This document shows, piece by piece, positions 7,388 to 15,137 of a stretch of 50,460 bases of DNA. The notes under the pieces were generated by a model, which did no database searches, was not told the DNA's origin, and saw only the letters and a program-made list of their open reading frames with translations. The stretch spans positions 1 through 50,460 of IMG/VR virus record IMGVR_UViG_3300042328_002128; one strand, 5' to 3'. Both the position numbers and the translations under genes were made by a program. This stretch comes from a virus. How positions within the stretch are numbered: position 1 is the first letter of the stretch; the number at the start of each line of letters is the position of its first letter.

Positions 7388-7653
7388 ACTAGCCAAGGCA
7401 CGGAGTTAGTGGTTTTAATAAACCAAAACGTACTCCAAGTCATCCTAAAAAATCTCATGTTGTTGTTGCTAAATCAGGAAGTCAGGTTAAGACAATACGA
7501 TTTGGTCAACAAGGAGTAAGCGGTTCTCCTCAAAAACAAGGAGAATCAACTTCAAATAGAAAGCGCAGAGAGTCTTTCAAGGCTCGTCACGCAAGCAATA
7601 TTGCTAAGGGCAAAATGTCCGCAGCCTACTGGGCTAATAAAGTAAAATGGTAA
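7365..7653 (+). CDS. Conserved phage basic protein (TPSHPKKSHVVVAK / AAYWANKVKW type), +1 recoded at CGGA
   Basis: The coding path is join(7365..7400, 7402..7653), about 95 aa. Zero frame gives only MAAKKDPRLAKARS and a stop. Skipping C7401 of the in-frame CGG gives LAKAGVSGFNKPKRTPSHPK. The protein continues through IRFGQQGVSGSP to KMSAAYWANKVKW, a pattern I recognise from a widespread small phage protein of unknown function. The start of that conserved domain (AGVSGFNKPKRTPSHP) crosses the recoding site, so it is directly informative: the consensus has Gly there. The protein is basic and probably binds nucleic acid or is a minor structural protein. Confidence 0.87.
7401..7404 (+). other. 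CGGA +1 recoding site 3 (small conserved basic protein)
   Basis: Zero frame reads GCA CGG AGT TAG, stopping two codons after the CGG. Quadruplet reading gives A-G-V-S-G-F-N-K and an uninterrupted conserved protein. Confidence 0.88.
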
Positions 7654-7663
7654 AGGAAAAATT

Positions 7664-7783
7664 ATGACAATGTATGGCGATGGTATGAAAAAAGGTAGCA
7701 TGAAGAAAGCTGCTCCTAAAAAAATGGCTAAGAAAAAAATGGGTGGCATGAAAAAAGGCTCTAGCAAAAAAGGAATGTACTGA
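7664..7783 (+). CDS. Tiny Lys/Met/Gly-rich protein, 39 aa
   Basis: The product begins MTMYGDGMKKGSMKKAAPKK and is almost entirely Lys, Met, Gly and Ala. It is a clear paralogue of the next gene, which shares the GDGMKKG opening, so the pair arose by tandem duplication. A purine-rich AAGGAAAA precedes the ATG. Highly basic, probably disordered. The role is unknown. Confidence 0.62.
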   Translation: MTMYGDGMKKGSMKKAAPKKMAKKKMGGMKKGSSKKGMY

Positions 7784-7784
7784 T

Positions 7785-7940
7785 ATGGCAATGAATGGTG
7801 ATGGCATGAAAAAAGGTGCTGCTAAGAAGCCTGCAATGAAAAAGGGTGCAGCAAAAAAAGCAAACGGATTAACTGCTGCTCAAAAGAAACTTCCTCCTTT
7901 TATCCAAAAGGCCATCATGGGGAAAAAGAAGAGCAAGTAA
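7785..7940 (+). CDS. Tiny Lys-rich protein, 51 aa, paralogue of the preceding gene
   Basis: The product begins MAMNGDGMKKGAAKKPAMKK. It continues with an additional C-terminal segment (NGLTAAQKKLPPFIQKAIMG) that resembles a short amphipathic helix. It starts one base after the previous stop. The duplicated GDGMKKG opening marks the pair. The function is unknown. Confidence 0.62.
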   Translation: MAMNGDGMKKGAAKKPAMKKGAAKKANGLTAAQKKLPPFIQKAIMGKKKSK

Positions 7941-7942
7941 TA

Positions 7943-8152
7943 ATGGTAGAAAAAAAAGATAATAAATGGATTCAGGGAGCTATTAAAAGACCCGGAGCAT
8001 TTACTGCTAAGGCTAAGAAAGCTGGCAAATCAGTTGCCGGCATGGCAGCTGCGGTTACCAAAAATCCTAGCAAGTACAGTGCAAGAACTGTTCGTCAAGC
8101 TAATTTGGCTAAGACTCTTAGAAAAATTTCTGCTAAAAGAAAGAATAAATAA
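7943..8152 (+). CDS. Small basic protein, 69 aa
   Basis: The product is a Lys/Ala/Arg-rich helical protein (GAFTAKAKKAGKSVAGMAAA, then SARTVRQANLAKTL). It starts two bases after the previous stop. Its composition suggests nucleic-acid binding. No family is assigned. Confidence 0.65.
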   Translation: MVEKKDNKWIQGAIKRPGAFTAKAKKAGKSVAGMAAAVTKNPSKYSARTVRQANLAKTLRKISAKRKNK

Positions 8153-8154
8153 CA

Positions 8155-8271
8155 ATGGCATATTCAAAAAATAGCAAAAAGGATAACAATAATTACCTTA
8201 AGGATATTAAGGGTGGAATGAATGTAGTTTTTGATGGAAAAAAAACCCCTCCAAAAAAGAAGAAGAAGTAA
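8155..8271 (+). CDS. Tiny basic protein, 38 aa
   Basis: The product begins MAYSKNSKKDNNNYLKDIKG and ends in a poly-Lys tail. It follows after two bases, and its TAA overlaps the next ATG by one base. It is one of the Lys-rich array. The function is unknown. Confidence 0.6.
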   Translation: MAYSKNSKKDNNNYLKDIKGGMNVVFDGKKTPPKKKKK

Positions 8272-8450
8272 TGGCTAAGGTAAATAAACCGACGAAGCCA
8301 GAATTGTGGTCTGCCGCAAAGTCTCAGGCTAAAGCAAAGTTTGACGTATACCCTTCAGCTTATGCTAACGCTTGGGCTGCAAAGAAGTATAAAGCAGCTG
8401 GTGGTACATGGAAGACTGTTTCTACCAAGAAGGCTACAAAGAAAAAATAG
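8271..8450 (+). CDS. Small conserved phage protein (KFDVYPSAYANAWAAKKYK type), 59 aa
   Basis: The core KFDVYPSAYANAWAAKKYKA followed by a GGTWK motif is a pattern I recognise from a short conserved phage and bacterial protein of the DUF5872 kind. Its role is unknown. The ATG overlaps the previous stop (TAATG). Its conservation supports the reality of the neighbouring, less recognisable short genes. Confidence 0.75.
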   Translation: MAKVNKPTKPELWSAAKSQAKAKFDVYPSAYANAWAAKKYKAAGGTWKTVSTKKATKKK

Positions 8451-8451
8451 T

Positions 8452-8565
8452 ATGTCTGCGCAAAAAAAATCTTCTGAAAGAAAAAAAGAAATAGAAAAAG
8501 ATTTAAAAAATAAAGGTTCTTTCTATAAAAAAGATTATGAAAAAAATTTAAGAAAGAAAAAATAA
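8452..8565 (+). CDS. Tiny highly charged protein, 37 aa
   Basis: ATG 8452 lies one base after the previous stop. An open frame extends upstream to 8341 but would run through the conserved preceding gene, so 8452 is chosen. The product begins MSAQKKSSERKKEIEKDLKN and is a charged helix. Its TAA overlaps the next ATG. The function is unknown. Confidence 0.6.
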   Translation: MSAQKKSSERKKEIEKDLKNKGSFYKKDYEKNLRKKK

Positions 8566-8678
8566 TGGCGTGTTGGAAAGGCTATTCTGCTAAAGGCATG
8601 AAGGTAAAGGGCGGAAAGCTAGTTCCTAACTGCACACCAACTAAAAAATCTAATCAATCGAGAAGTGGAAAAAAATAA
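8565..8678 (+). CDS. Tiny protein MACWKGYSAKGMKVKGGK, 37 aa
   Basis: It overlaps both neighbours by one base (TAATG on each side). Contains two Cys and a GMKVKGGKLVPNC segment, a pattern I have seen in very short phage proteins but cannot name. Basic. Confidence 0.6.
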   Translation: MACWKGYSAKGMKVKGGKLVPNCTPTKKSNQSRSGKK

Positions 8679-8956
8679 TGCCAGGTCCTAAGGGTGTTGG
8701 ATTAACTAAATGGTTTGATCAAAAATGGGTCAACATTGGTGCTCCCAAAAAAAAAGGTAAGTATCAACCATGTGGAACTTCTGGCGCAGGTGGATCTGGG
8801 TATGCAAAGTGTGTACCAGTTGCAAAGGCTAGAGCAATGACTCCGGCACAAAAGAAAAGCGCAGTACAAAGAAAAAGACAATCAGGAACACCAGCTAAGG
8901 GATCTAAAGGTCAGGCTCCTAAAAACGTGGCAACCTTTACTAAAAAGAAGAAATAA
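8678..8956 (+). CDS. Small basic Gly-rich protein, 92 aa
   Basis: Contains two Cys in a Gly-rich segment (YQPCGTSGAGGSGYAKCVP) followed by ARAMTPAQKKSAVQRKRQ and a Lys-rich end. The CGTS...KC pattern occurs in small conserved phage proteins of unknown role. It overlaps both neighbours by one base. Possible zinc or nucleic-acid binding is an inference from composition. Confidence 0.68.
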   Translation: MPGPKGVGLTKWFDQKWVNIGAPKKKGKYQPCGTSGAGGSGYAKCVPVAKARAMTPAQKKSAVQRKRQSGTPAKGSKGQAPKNVATFTKKKK

Positions 8957-9177
8957 TGTTTGATAAAACAGAAGAATCTTTTAGCGGTTTTATGCCTATG
9001 ATTGATCAGATTAATGTAAGTAAAGAAATTACAATGATCAACACAGAGGGTGAACTAATCTCTGCGCATACAATAAATTTAAAAACTAGAGACGGATCAG
9101 ATAACGTATTTAGTATTTCAAATAAAGATCTTATGCGTCTTTGCTTTTTGGTAATGAAAGTTATTCAGTCAGATTAA
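8956..9177 (+). CDS. Hypothetical protein, 73 aa
   Basis: Unlike its neighbours it is acidic, with a beta-rich core (VSKEITMINTEGELISAHTI) and a hydrophobic C-terminal helix (LMRLCFLVMKVI). Its start overlaps the previous stop by one base. Family not recognised. Confidence 0.65.
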   Translation: MFDKTEESFSGFMPMIDQINVSKEITMINTEGELISAHTINLKTRDGSDNVFSISNKDLMRLCFLVMKVIQSD

Positions 9178-9178
9178 A

Positions 9179-9247
9179 ATGATAATACAAGCTATTATGA
9201 TATTGACCGTCATCATAATGTACGCTTCTTTTCTGCTAAGAAAATAG
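9179..9247 (+). CDS. Single-pass membrane microprotein, 22 aa
   Basis: ATG 9179 lies one base after the previous stop. The product is a single hydrophobic helix (IIQAIMILTVIIMYASFLL) ending in RK, a clear membrane-span pattern. It has no homology that I can see at this length. It could modulate lysis or the membrane, or be non-functional. Confidence 0.45.
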   Translation: MIIQAIMILTVIIMYASFLLRK

Positions 9248-9264
9248 ATTTACATTTTTTTTTG

Positions 9265-9273
9265 TGATATAAT
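9265..9273 (+). promoter_or_regulatory. Extended -10 promoter (TGA-TATAAT)
   Basis: TATAAT at 9268-9273 with an adjacent upstream TG, in a T-rich 58-base gap, 32 bases before ATG 9306. No well-spaced -35 box is visible. Would start the glycan-gene block. Confidence 0.5.
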
Positions 9274-9305
9274 TTTGTAAATCTAAAAAAGGAATACAAT
9301 TTTAT

Positions 9306-9539
9306 ATGAGCGAAACTGCGTGGACCTGGTTATTGTTTACCATGGAGCTAATAGGAGTTTACGGCAGCTATCAGGTGGGCAATAAAAAATGGCAAGGTCA
9401 TTTGATTGTTGCTTTACATTCAATACCTTGGGTAATATACTCTATTATATTTGATAAGCCGGGATTTTTAGCGATGTGGATTTTATGGCAATGGGTTCAC
9501 TGGAGAAATATGTGGAAGTGGCGAAAAGACAATGCATAA
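9306..9539 (+). CDS. Trp-rich multi-pass membrane protein, 77 aa
   Basis: Two to three hydrophobic segments (WTWLLFTMELIGVYGSYQV, then LIVALHSIPWVIYSIIF and FLAMWILWQWVHW) make up nearly the whole protein, which ends in a basic tail. The arrangement resembles small PnuC-like or holin-like phage membrane proteins. I cannot decide between them. It overlaps the next gene by 8 bases and heads the sugar-gene operon. Confidence 0.65.
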   Translation: MSETAWTWLLFTMELIGVYGSYQVGNKKWQGHLIVALHSIPWVIYSIIFDKPGFLAMWILWQWVHWRNMWKWRKDNA

Positions 9540-10428
9540 TAAAAAAGTTGTTGTTATAGGAGCTGGCGGAATAGTAGGTCAGCACATGATGGTAAACAAG
9601 CCTGAATGGGCTGACGCTATCTTCACGAGAAGAAAAGGCTATTTAGAATGGTCGCAACTAAATGTTGGCGAAGACGACATAGAAGCTTGGCTTGATGCTA
9701 ATTCTCCCGATGTAATTATTAACTTAGCAGGACAAAACGTAGTTGACGCCGTAGAACAAAATCCGGATGAGTCAATATATGTCAACGTAAAACTGCCTCT
9801 TACTTTAGCTACATGGGTTAGCAATAATGATAAAAAATTAATACAAGTTAGTACACAGGGTATCTTTAGCGGAGAAAATGCTAACTATAATACTAACTCT
9901 AAACCACATCCTATCACATGGTATGGCAAGCAGAAAGCCCTTGCTGAAAAGCTTATTATTTCACATGATAATGTAAAAATAGTTAGGTTAACTTTTGTTA
10001 TAGGAGTAAGACCTTTTCAAGATGTAGGCAGAAAAAATCCATTAGAAATTATGATGGAACAAAAAGAGCAGCTTCAAGTTGATGATAGATTTTTTTCCCC
10101 AGTCTTTGCTTATGACGCTGCTATGATACTTTGGGATACCGCTCTTCACTTTGAAGAAAGTGATCAAAAAATTATTCACATAGGTAATCCAATAAAATCT
10201 TCAAGATTTTCTCTAGCTAGCGACATAAAGACAGCTTCTAATGGTAAACTAGATACTGAAATCAAACCAGTATCCTATACTTATTTCACCAGTAATGTAG
10301 CAAGACCCAAGGACACCACTTGGGAAGATGGAACATCTTTATACATAACTGATTATATGTATGGTTTAGAAAAATGCTATTTAGAATGGGAAACAATAAA
10401 TAATGAACTTAGAGACACAGGCAAATGA
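9532..10428 (+). CDS. dTDP-4-dehydrorhamnose reductase-like SDR (RmlD family)
   Basis: Extended short-chain dehydrogenase/reductase. It has a Rossmann nucleotide-binding loop (VIGAGGIVGQH, near residues 7-17), VIINLAGQN, an active-site serine region (STQGIFSG) and a WYGKQKALAEKLI segment with the catalytic Tyr-x3-Lys. The order and length (298 aa) fit RmlD-type reductases that make dTDP-L-rhamnose or a related deoxysugar. An RmlC-like epimerase lies 1.6 kb downstream in the same operon, which supports nucleotide-sugar synthesis. RmlA and RmlB are not in the window and may be host functions. Confidence 0.8.
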   Translation: MHNKKVVVIGAGGIVGQHMMVNKPEWADAIFTRRKGYLEWSQLNVGEDDIEAWLDANSPDVIINLAGQNVVDAVEQNPDESIYVNVKLPLTLATWVSNNDKKLIQVSTQGIFSGENANYNTNSKPHPITWYGKQKALAEKLIISHDNVKIVRLTFVIGVRPFQDVGRKNPLEIMMEQKEQLQVDDRFFSPVFAYDAAMILWDTALHFEESDQKIIHIGNPIKSSRFSLASDIKTASNGKLDTEIKPVSYTYFTSNVARPKDTTWEDGTSLYITDYMYGLEKCYLEWETINNELRDTGK

Positions 10429-11140
10429 TATATCAGAATACTTGGGTGTCACTTTAGATAAAGCTAAACAGCGTTTATCTTTAGGGTTTCACCCTAATCA
10501 CCATATGGTTGCAGAAGATTTTACTTCTACCAATACCAATGTAGATGATCCAAACTCTCTCCTTAATTGGTATAGAAATACAGATACTTATATCTGGGAG
10601 CTTTCTTCATATCACTTAGATGATGGTTTTAACTACAAAGGCATGTGCGAAGGTATTAGTTTAGGACTAGCTCATTCTGGAAAGAAAGAGATCCTTAGCA
10701 TTGGTGATGGCATTGGTACACTCAGCTTGAGAATGGCTGAAGAAGGATTGAACACCACTTACCACGACTTAGAGGGTAGTAAGACAGCCGGTTTTGCCCA
10801 GCATAGATTTAATAAGCGTCCTGATCTAAATATTAAAACTCTATTCACTGATAGCTTTGCGCCAAAAATTGGCACAAACAAGTTTGATGGCGTCGTTGCT
10901 TTAGATTTTCTAGAGCACGTTGTAAACGTAGACGAATGGGCATTAGCTATTTTTAACTGCTTAAAGAAAAATGGTGTATTCATTCCCAATAATGCATTTG
11001 GCATAGGCGATGCAGAGCATGGAAATTCTATTCCCATGCACTTGTCTATTAATAATAAATATGAATGGGAATGGGATCCAATGTTAGTGAAAATAGGATT
11101 CGTCCGACATGAAAATGGACAGTGGTGGGTGAAGCCATGA
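10403..11140 (+). CDS. SAM-dependent methyltransferase, 245 aa
   Basis: Class I methyltransferase fold. It shows motif I ILSIGDGIGTLSLRMAE, an acidic residue ending strand 2 (TTYHDLEG), and the motif FDGVVALDFLEHVVNVDEW with the ALDFLEH post-motif that is common in small-molecule and sugar methyltransferases. It overlaps RmlD by 26 bases and the glycosyltransferase by 4 (ATGA). In this operon the substrate is probably a sugar or glycan. The specific acceptor cannot be read from sequence. Confidence 0.82.
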   Translation: MNLETQANDISEYLGVTLDKAKQRLSLGFHPNHHMVAEDFTSTNTNVDDPNSLLNWYRNTDTYIWELSSYHLDDGFNYKGMCEGISLGLAHSGKKEILSIGDGIGTLSLRMAEEGLNTTYHDLEGSKTAGFAQHRFNKRPDLNIKTLFTDSFAPKIGTNKFDGVVALDFLEHVVNVDEWALAIFNCLKKNGVFIPNNAFGIGDAEHGNSIPMHLSINNKYEWEWDPMLVKIGFVRHENGQWWVKP

Positions 11141-11997
11141 GAATAGATATGGGTACTGCTAGCTATAACAATCCTGAGAAGTTAAACATGATGCTCACTA
11201 ACATGAGACAAAACTCTATTTCTGATTGGCGTTTTCTAGTTATTGATAATGCTTCAACTGACCCAGGTGTTAGAGAAGTAATTGAAAGACACGTAAGTGA
11301 AGATTCAAGAATTATTCCAAAATTTTTAGATTACAATAGCGGATATGTTGGAGCAGTTAATCAAATATTAGAATGGGCAGAAACAGATTATGTTGGCTAC
11401 CTAGACAACGATGCCTATGTAATAACTAATGGTTGGGACGAAAAACTTGCAGGCTATCTTGCTACAAACTTAGAAGTCGCAATGGCCTTTCCTAATGGTG
11501 GGGCTTATCAAATTCCAAGACCTAAGTATACAGAAATACTATGGGGTGTTGGCTTTTGCTGGATGCTTAAGAAGCAAGCGTACTTGCGAATTGGCGGATT
11601 TGATACTGAGATTGGTCACCAAGAAGAAGTAGATTATCAAACTCGTCTTAGACTTGATGGCTGGAAGATGATAGCTGATCCAGCTATTCATGTTCGACAT
11701 GATTCAACCAGTTCAAACGATCCAGCTTCTAAAAATAGAATCAATGAAGGTGTTGTTAATTGGGTCAACAAGTGGAATAAGTATTACGTTGGCCCGAATG
11801 TCACGTACCACAGTCCTAATGTAACTAGATTTGAAGACTGGAGTGCCATCTACTTGGAAGAGTGGTATCAATCGCAGCCAGAACTTAAAGGACTAAATGA
11901 AAATCCAGAGACAGTATATATTGCAGCTCTGGGTAGAGAAGTTGATCTTATTAAAGTCCCTAGATGGACTAATTTTTACAGAGGAAGAATAATCTAA
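11137..11997 (+). CDS. Family 2-like glycosyltransferase
   Basis: Start chosen at ATG 11137, which overlaps the upstream TGA in the usual ATGA way. A GTG at 11122 is possible. The GT-A fold markers are present: MGTASYNNPEKL, FLVIDNASTDPGV, a DxD-like metal site YLDNDAYV, and FCWMLKKQAYLRIGGFDTEI followed by a His-containing AIHVRHD. It transfers a sugar from a nucleotide donor, probably onto a phage or host glycan, in an operon with RmlC/RmlD-like genes. Its stop overlaps the RmlC start by one base. Confidence 0.85.
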   Translation: MRIDMGTASYNNPEKLNMMLTNMRQNSISDWRFLVIDNASTDPGVREVIERHVSEDSRIIPKFLDYNSGYVGAVNQILEWAETDYVGYLDNDAYVITNGWDEKLAGYLATNLEVAMAFPNGGAYQIPRPKYTEILWGVGFCWMLKKQAYLRIGGFDTEIGHQEEVDYQTRLRLDGWKMIADPAIHVRHDSTSSNDPASKNRINEGVVNWVNKWNKYYVGPNVTYHSPNVTRFEDWSAIYLEEWYQSQPELKGLNENPETVYIAALGREVDLIKVPRWTNFYRGRII

Positions 11998-12548
11998 TGG
12001 GTGCAAATGTACAAGAGACAAACATCAAAGGTGCTTTCTTGGTGGAGCCACAAAAATTTGGTGACGACAGAGGTTTCTTTACCGAATCTTATAGAAGAGA
12101 TTGGATACCAGGAGCAAGAGAAGTAATACAAACAAATAGATCATCTAAATCTGCAGGTGCTCTAGCTGGATTTCATTACCATCTGCATCAGTCTGACTAT
12201 TGGTATGTGCCTTTTGGGGAAGCTAGAGCAGTTCTGTATGACATGAGAATAGGTTCTCCAACAGAAGGAGAAGTTTATTCTGTAGATTTAACAGGAGATA
12301 ATAATCTCGGATTATATATTCCACCAGGAGTTGCCCATGGTTTTTCTGCTACTACAGATATGATCTTAACTTATTTGGTAGACAATTATTACAATCAAGC
12401 TGACGAACTTGGAGTTCTTTGGAATGATAAAATGATTGATGCAAAATGGTCAGTGCAAGATCCAATTCTCTCAGTAAGAGATAGTACTAACCCAATTCTA
12501 GGTGAGATAGATATTACAAAGATGCCTGTTTGGCCCTTAAGAACGTAG
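11997..12548 (+). CDS. rmlC: dTDP-4-dehydrorhamnose 3,5-epimerase
   Basis: A cupin-fold sugar epimerase of normal length (183 aa). Family blocks are present in order: FLVEPQKFGDDRGFFTESYR, the active-site His region LAGFHYHLHQSDYWYV, YDMRIGSPTEG, GLYIPPGVAHGFSA and a final ILSVRDSTNP. It converts the 4-keto-6-deoxyglucose nucleotide to the L-rhamnose configuration before RmlD-type reduction. With the RmlD-like gene upstream it gives the last two steps of dTDP-L-rhamnose synthesis. The start overlaps the previous stop by one base. Confidence 0.9.
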   Translation: MGANVQETNIKGAFLVEPQKFGDDRGFFTESYRRDWIPGAREVIQTNRSSKSAGALAGFHYHLHQSDYWYVPFGEARAVLYDMRIGSPTEGEVYSVDLTGDNNLGLYIPPGVAHGFSATTDMILTYLVDNYYNQADELGVLWNDKMIDAKWSVQDPILSVRDSTNPILGEIDITKMPVWPLRT

Positions 12549-12553
12549 GAAAA

Positions 12554-13090
12554 ATGAGACTAGAAACTATACCCAAAGGTGATGGAGTTAAAGTTGTAAT
12601 TGGCACAAGAACATATCTTGGCCCAGACTGGATACATGTTGACATAGATCCAACTCCTTTGTATGACCATGTTAATAAACAACAAGTGCCAGTAGATGTT
12701 GTGTGCGATGCAAGAAAACTTGACATGCCTGATAACTATGCAGACATAGTTTATAACTCAGAATGCTTGGAGCACTTTCCCTGGAAAGAATATCAATCTG
12801 TTCTTAAAGAATGGTGTCGAATTGTAAAGCCAGGTGGAATGATTAGAATTGAAGTTCCAGACTTTTTGTTGGCATGCAATCAGATACTTGCAATGGATTC
12901 CCTTGACGGTGACAGAAGAATGCAACAGATATTCTTTGCAGAACAACTTAATCCTTTTGACTTTCATTTTGTTGGTTTAACTCACAGAATGTTAGAAGAT
13001 GACTTTAAAAAAATGGGTTTTGAAATCCTTGACATTAAAAGAGGTGACGAATGGGGATGGTTAAAGGTGGACGCTAGAAAGCCACTCTAA
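12554..13090 (+). CDS. Class I SAM methyltransferase, 178 aa
   Basis: Start chosen at ATG 12554 behind GTAGGA. Contains VDIDPTPLYDHV, VVCDARKLDMPDNYADIVYN and the post-I block SECLEHFPWKEY followed by RIVKPGGMIRIEVPD, typical of the Methyltransf_11 group. The canonical glycine-rich SAM loop is short (VIGTRTYLGPDW), as in small sugar-cluster methyltransferases. The substrate is unknown. It is separated by one base from the next gene. Confidence 0.8.
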   Translation: MRLETIPKGDGVKVVIGTRTYLGPDWIHVDIDPTPLYDHVNKQQVPVDVVCDARKLDMPDNYADIVYNSECLEHFPWKEYQSVLKEWCRIVKPGGMIRIEVPDFLLACNQILAMDSLDGDRRMQQIFFAEQLNPFDFHFVGLTHRMLEDDFKKMGFEILDIKRGDEWGWLKVDARKPL

Positions 13091-13091
13091 A

Positions 13092-13559
13092 ATGAACTAT
13101 GATTTTTTGTGCCACATTATTAGGGATATTTTTGAGCGCAAGCATAACATCATTTTATATAGTGAAGTTAACGACTCTCTCTTATTAAGAGAAGTTATGA
13201 AAAGTAATGAGCATTCTATGGAAAGCTTTATCCTTCATACTGATAGATCTAAAAGAGAGTATTTTGATGGTGTAGCATTTTGGGAGATAGGATACAATGG
13301 ACCATACACTGGGTATGATTATGCTGACCTATTTATATCCATAGGATATAATCCAGAGATACTTACTAATGATAATACATTTATTGCAGATCAGGTTAAA
13401 AACATACTTAAGCATGGTGGTCACGCTTTGATAATTAATCCTGGTGACTGGGCTTCTTCAATTGAATTACATTTAGAGCGCAACAATAAAATAGAAATAG
13501 AAGCAAAAAAATACTCAATGCTTTCAGATGAAAGAATATTTATCTATGAAAATATTTGA
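13092..13559 (+). CDS. Hypothetical protein, methyltransferase-like fold possible, 155 aa
   Basis: Starts one base after the methyltransferase stop. A central block (YADLFISIGYNPEILTNDN, then LKHGGHALIINPGDW) resembles the second half of a Rossmann methyltransferase. The SAM-binding loop is absent, so it may be inactive or something else. It overlaps the GT17-like gene by 14 bases. Confidence 0.65.
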   Translation: MNYDFLCHIIRDIFERKHNIILYSEVNDSLLLREVMKSNEHSMESFILHTDRSKREYFDGVAFWEIGYNGPYTGYDYADLFISIGYNPEILTNDNTFIADQVKNILKHGGHALIINPGDWASSIELHLERNNKIEIEAKKYSMLSDERIFIYENI

Positions 13560-14289
13560 TTGCTTTACCTACTACAATGAAAAAGAAATTCTAAAATTAC
13601 GACTAGAAGAATTGAGTGATTATGTAGATCACTTTATTATTGTTGAGGCGTCTGAAACTTTCACTGGAAAAAGTAAACCTTATTACTTTGATGAAGATCC
13701 CGATATTTTTTCAAAATGGTATGACAAAATATTTTTATATAGAATAGATTTTAAAGATAATAATTTGTCATCTTGGGATAGAGAGTATATTCAAAGGAAT
13801 TCAATATCTGATGCTTTAAAAAATATTCACATTGATGATGAAGACTTAATAATTATTTCAGACGTAGATGAAATCTGGAACTATAAAACTGTTGAAAATT
13901 TAAGAATAGATAATGAACCAGTTAGATTAGATGTAAAGCAATACTTTTGGAATTATCATTGGCAGGTTCCGGATCACTGTAATCAAGGAGCTAGACCTGT
14001 AGTCTGCAAAAAGAATCACCTTGAATCTACAACTCCTCAAGAGCTACGCTCAATGGCTTTGCCAACCATACCTAATGGTGGCTGGCACTTTTCTTTCTTA
14101 GGGGAAGAAGATAATATAAAGAATAAAATTGAATCCTTTGCTCATACAGAATATGATAAAGATGAATTTAAATCTGATGAATTAATAATGAATAGAATTA
14201 AATATGGGATTGATCCTTTTGATAGATTCCCATTAAAATACCAAGAGATAGATGACACATACCCATCAAGTCTTTTTAAAAACAAGTAA
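13546..14289 (+). CDS. GT17-like glycosyltransferase
   Basis: Start chosen at ATG 13546 (MKIFDCFTYYNEKEILKLRL); an upstream in-frame ATG at 13528 adds six residues. The opening FDCFTYYNEKEIL...RLEEL, DHFIIVEASETFTG and LIIISDVDEIWN (a DVD metal motif) followed by GGWHFSFLG closely follow the layout of glycosyltransferase family 17, the N-acetylglucosaminyltransferase-like enzymes common in phages. It probably decorates a phage or host glycan. Last gene of the sugar block. Confidence 0.85.
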   Translation: MKIFDCFTYYNEKEILKLRLEELSDYVDHFIIVEASETFTGKSKPYYFDEDPDIFSKWYDKIFLYRIDFKDNNLSSWDREYIQRNSISDALKNIHIDDEDLIIISDVDEIWNYKTVENLRIDNEPVRLDVKQYFWNYHWQVPDHCNQGARPVVCKKNHLESTTPQELRSMALPTIPNGGWHFSFLGEEDNIKNKIESFAHTEYDKDEFKSDELIMNRIKYGIDPFDRFPLKYQEIDDTYPSSLFKNK

Positions 14290-14294
14290 AGCAT

Positions 14295-14305
14295 TTACTA
14301 TATAA
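14295..14305 (+). promoter_or_regulatory. TTACTATA-class promoter-like element upstream of the endolysin
   Basis: TTACTATATAA lies 22 bases before the endolysin ATG, leaving room for the ribosome binding site AAGGGAG. There is no obvious -35 box. Confidence 0.55.
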
Positions 14306-14327
14306 ACAAACAAGTAAGGGAGAAAAA

Positions 14328-15108
14328 ATGACTCATCCAGTAGAAAAAATGATTATACCAAAAGAGTTACAAAACGTAGAAAACGGCAAGCTTAAGCCAA
14401 ACCAGCTTGCTAAGGTTAAATGTGGCGGTCAAATGTGGGTAAAGGCAGCTAAAGCCTTCAATGCACTTTATGACGAAGCTGCTAAAGCTGGGCATAAGCT
14501 ACAGAACATTGGGGATTATCGTCCATTTGAAGCACAGCTTTCAATGTTTATGTCACGCTATGCTGATGCAAAAACAAAGCGTAACCCAGAAATTACCCGT
14601 AAATATAACAACAAGGTCTGGTACCTCAAAGAGGGAATGAGTCCATCTGGAACTCCTGGAACATCAAACCATGGCCTTCGGATTAGCTATTGACTTAAAT
14701 ATGCAGGATGCAAAACGATACAAGTGGATGTGTGAAAATGCTCCAAAGTATGGTTTCTATTTGCAGGGTGCACCAACAAAAGAAGGTAAGCCTAATCCAG
14801 AGTATGAAGCATGGCATTGGCAGTATTGTGTTGGAGATAAAGAACCGCTAGCATTTGCTGGTGGTGCTCCAGAAGCAGGAGAAATTGCGGAGGCACCAAT
14901 GAGAGATAAGTTAAGTGTTGGTGCAACTGGTGAAGATGTTAAGAGACTACAATCAGCTCTTAAGAACGCTGGCTTTTATGCAGGTGAAGCAACTGGTACT
15001 TATGATGCCGCAACTGGTGAAGCTGTTCGCAAGTTAAAGGGAGTCAACGGATTGAAAGATGACACAATTGCAGGTGGAAAAGTATTTGCAATATTAGATA
15101 TTGACTGA
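14328..15108 (+). CDS. Endolysin: M15 (VanY/D-Ala-D-Ala carboxypeptidase-like) plus peptidoglycan-binding domain, +1 recoded at CGGA
   Basis: The coding path is join(14328..14678, 14680..15108), about 259 aa. Zero frame ends SGTPGTSNHGLRISY and stops. Skipping C14679 gives SNHGLGLAIDL, an exact M15 motif SxHxxGxAxD with zinc ligands H115 and D122. The Gly encoded at the recoded position (G118) is the invariant one. The third ligand is in YEAWHWQY. Residues about 190-255 form a PG_binding_1 repeat (LSVGATGEDVKRLQSALKNA). It cleaves peptide stems of host peptidoglycan at lysis. A separate product from ATG 14671 would lack H115, so it would be inactive. The active enzyme therefore depends on recoding. 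Confidence 0.93.
14679..14682 (+). other. CGGA +1 recoding site 4 (endolysin active-site motif)
   Basis: Zero frame reads CTT CGG ATT AGC TAT TGA. Four-base reading gives L-G-L-A-I-D and supplies the conserved Gly of the M15 motif. This is the strongest single case, because the residue identity at the site can be judged against an invariant motif. Confidence 0.95.
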
Positions 15109-15137
15109 TATAATAAGTCTTACGGAGGCCGACGCTC

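Noticed and set aside
7401-7404. Explaining the seven breaks as sequencing or assembly errors
   Set aside because: Errors would be scattered and of both signs. All seven are +1, all lie at CGG, and other genes, including long ones of 300-900 codons, are intact. The matching tRNA is independent support.
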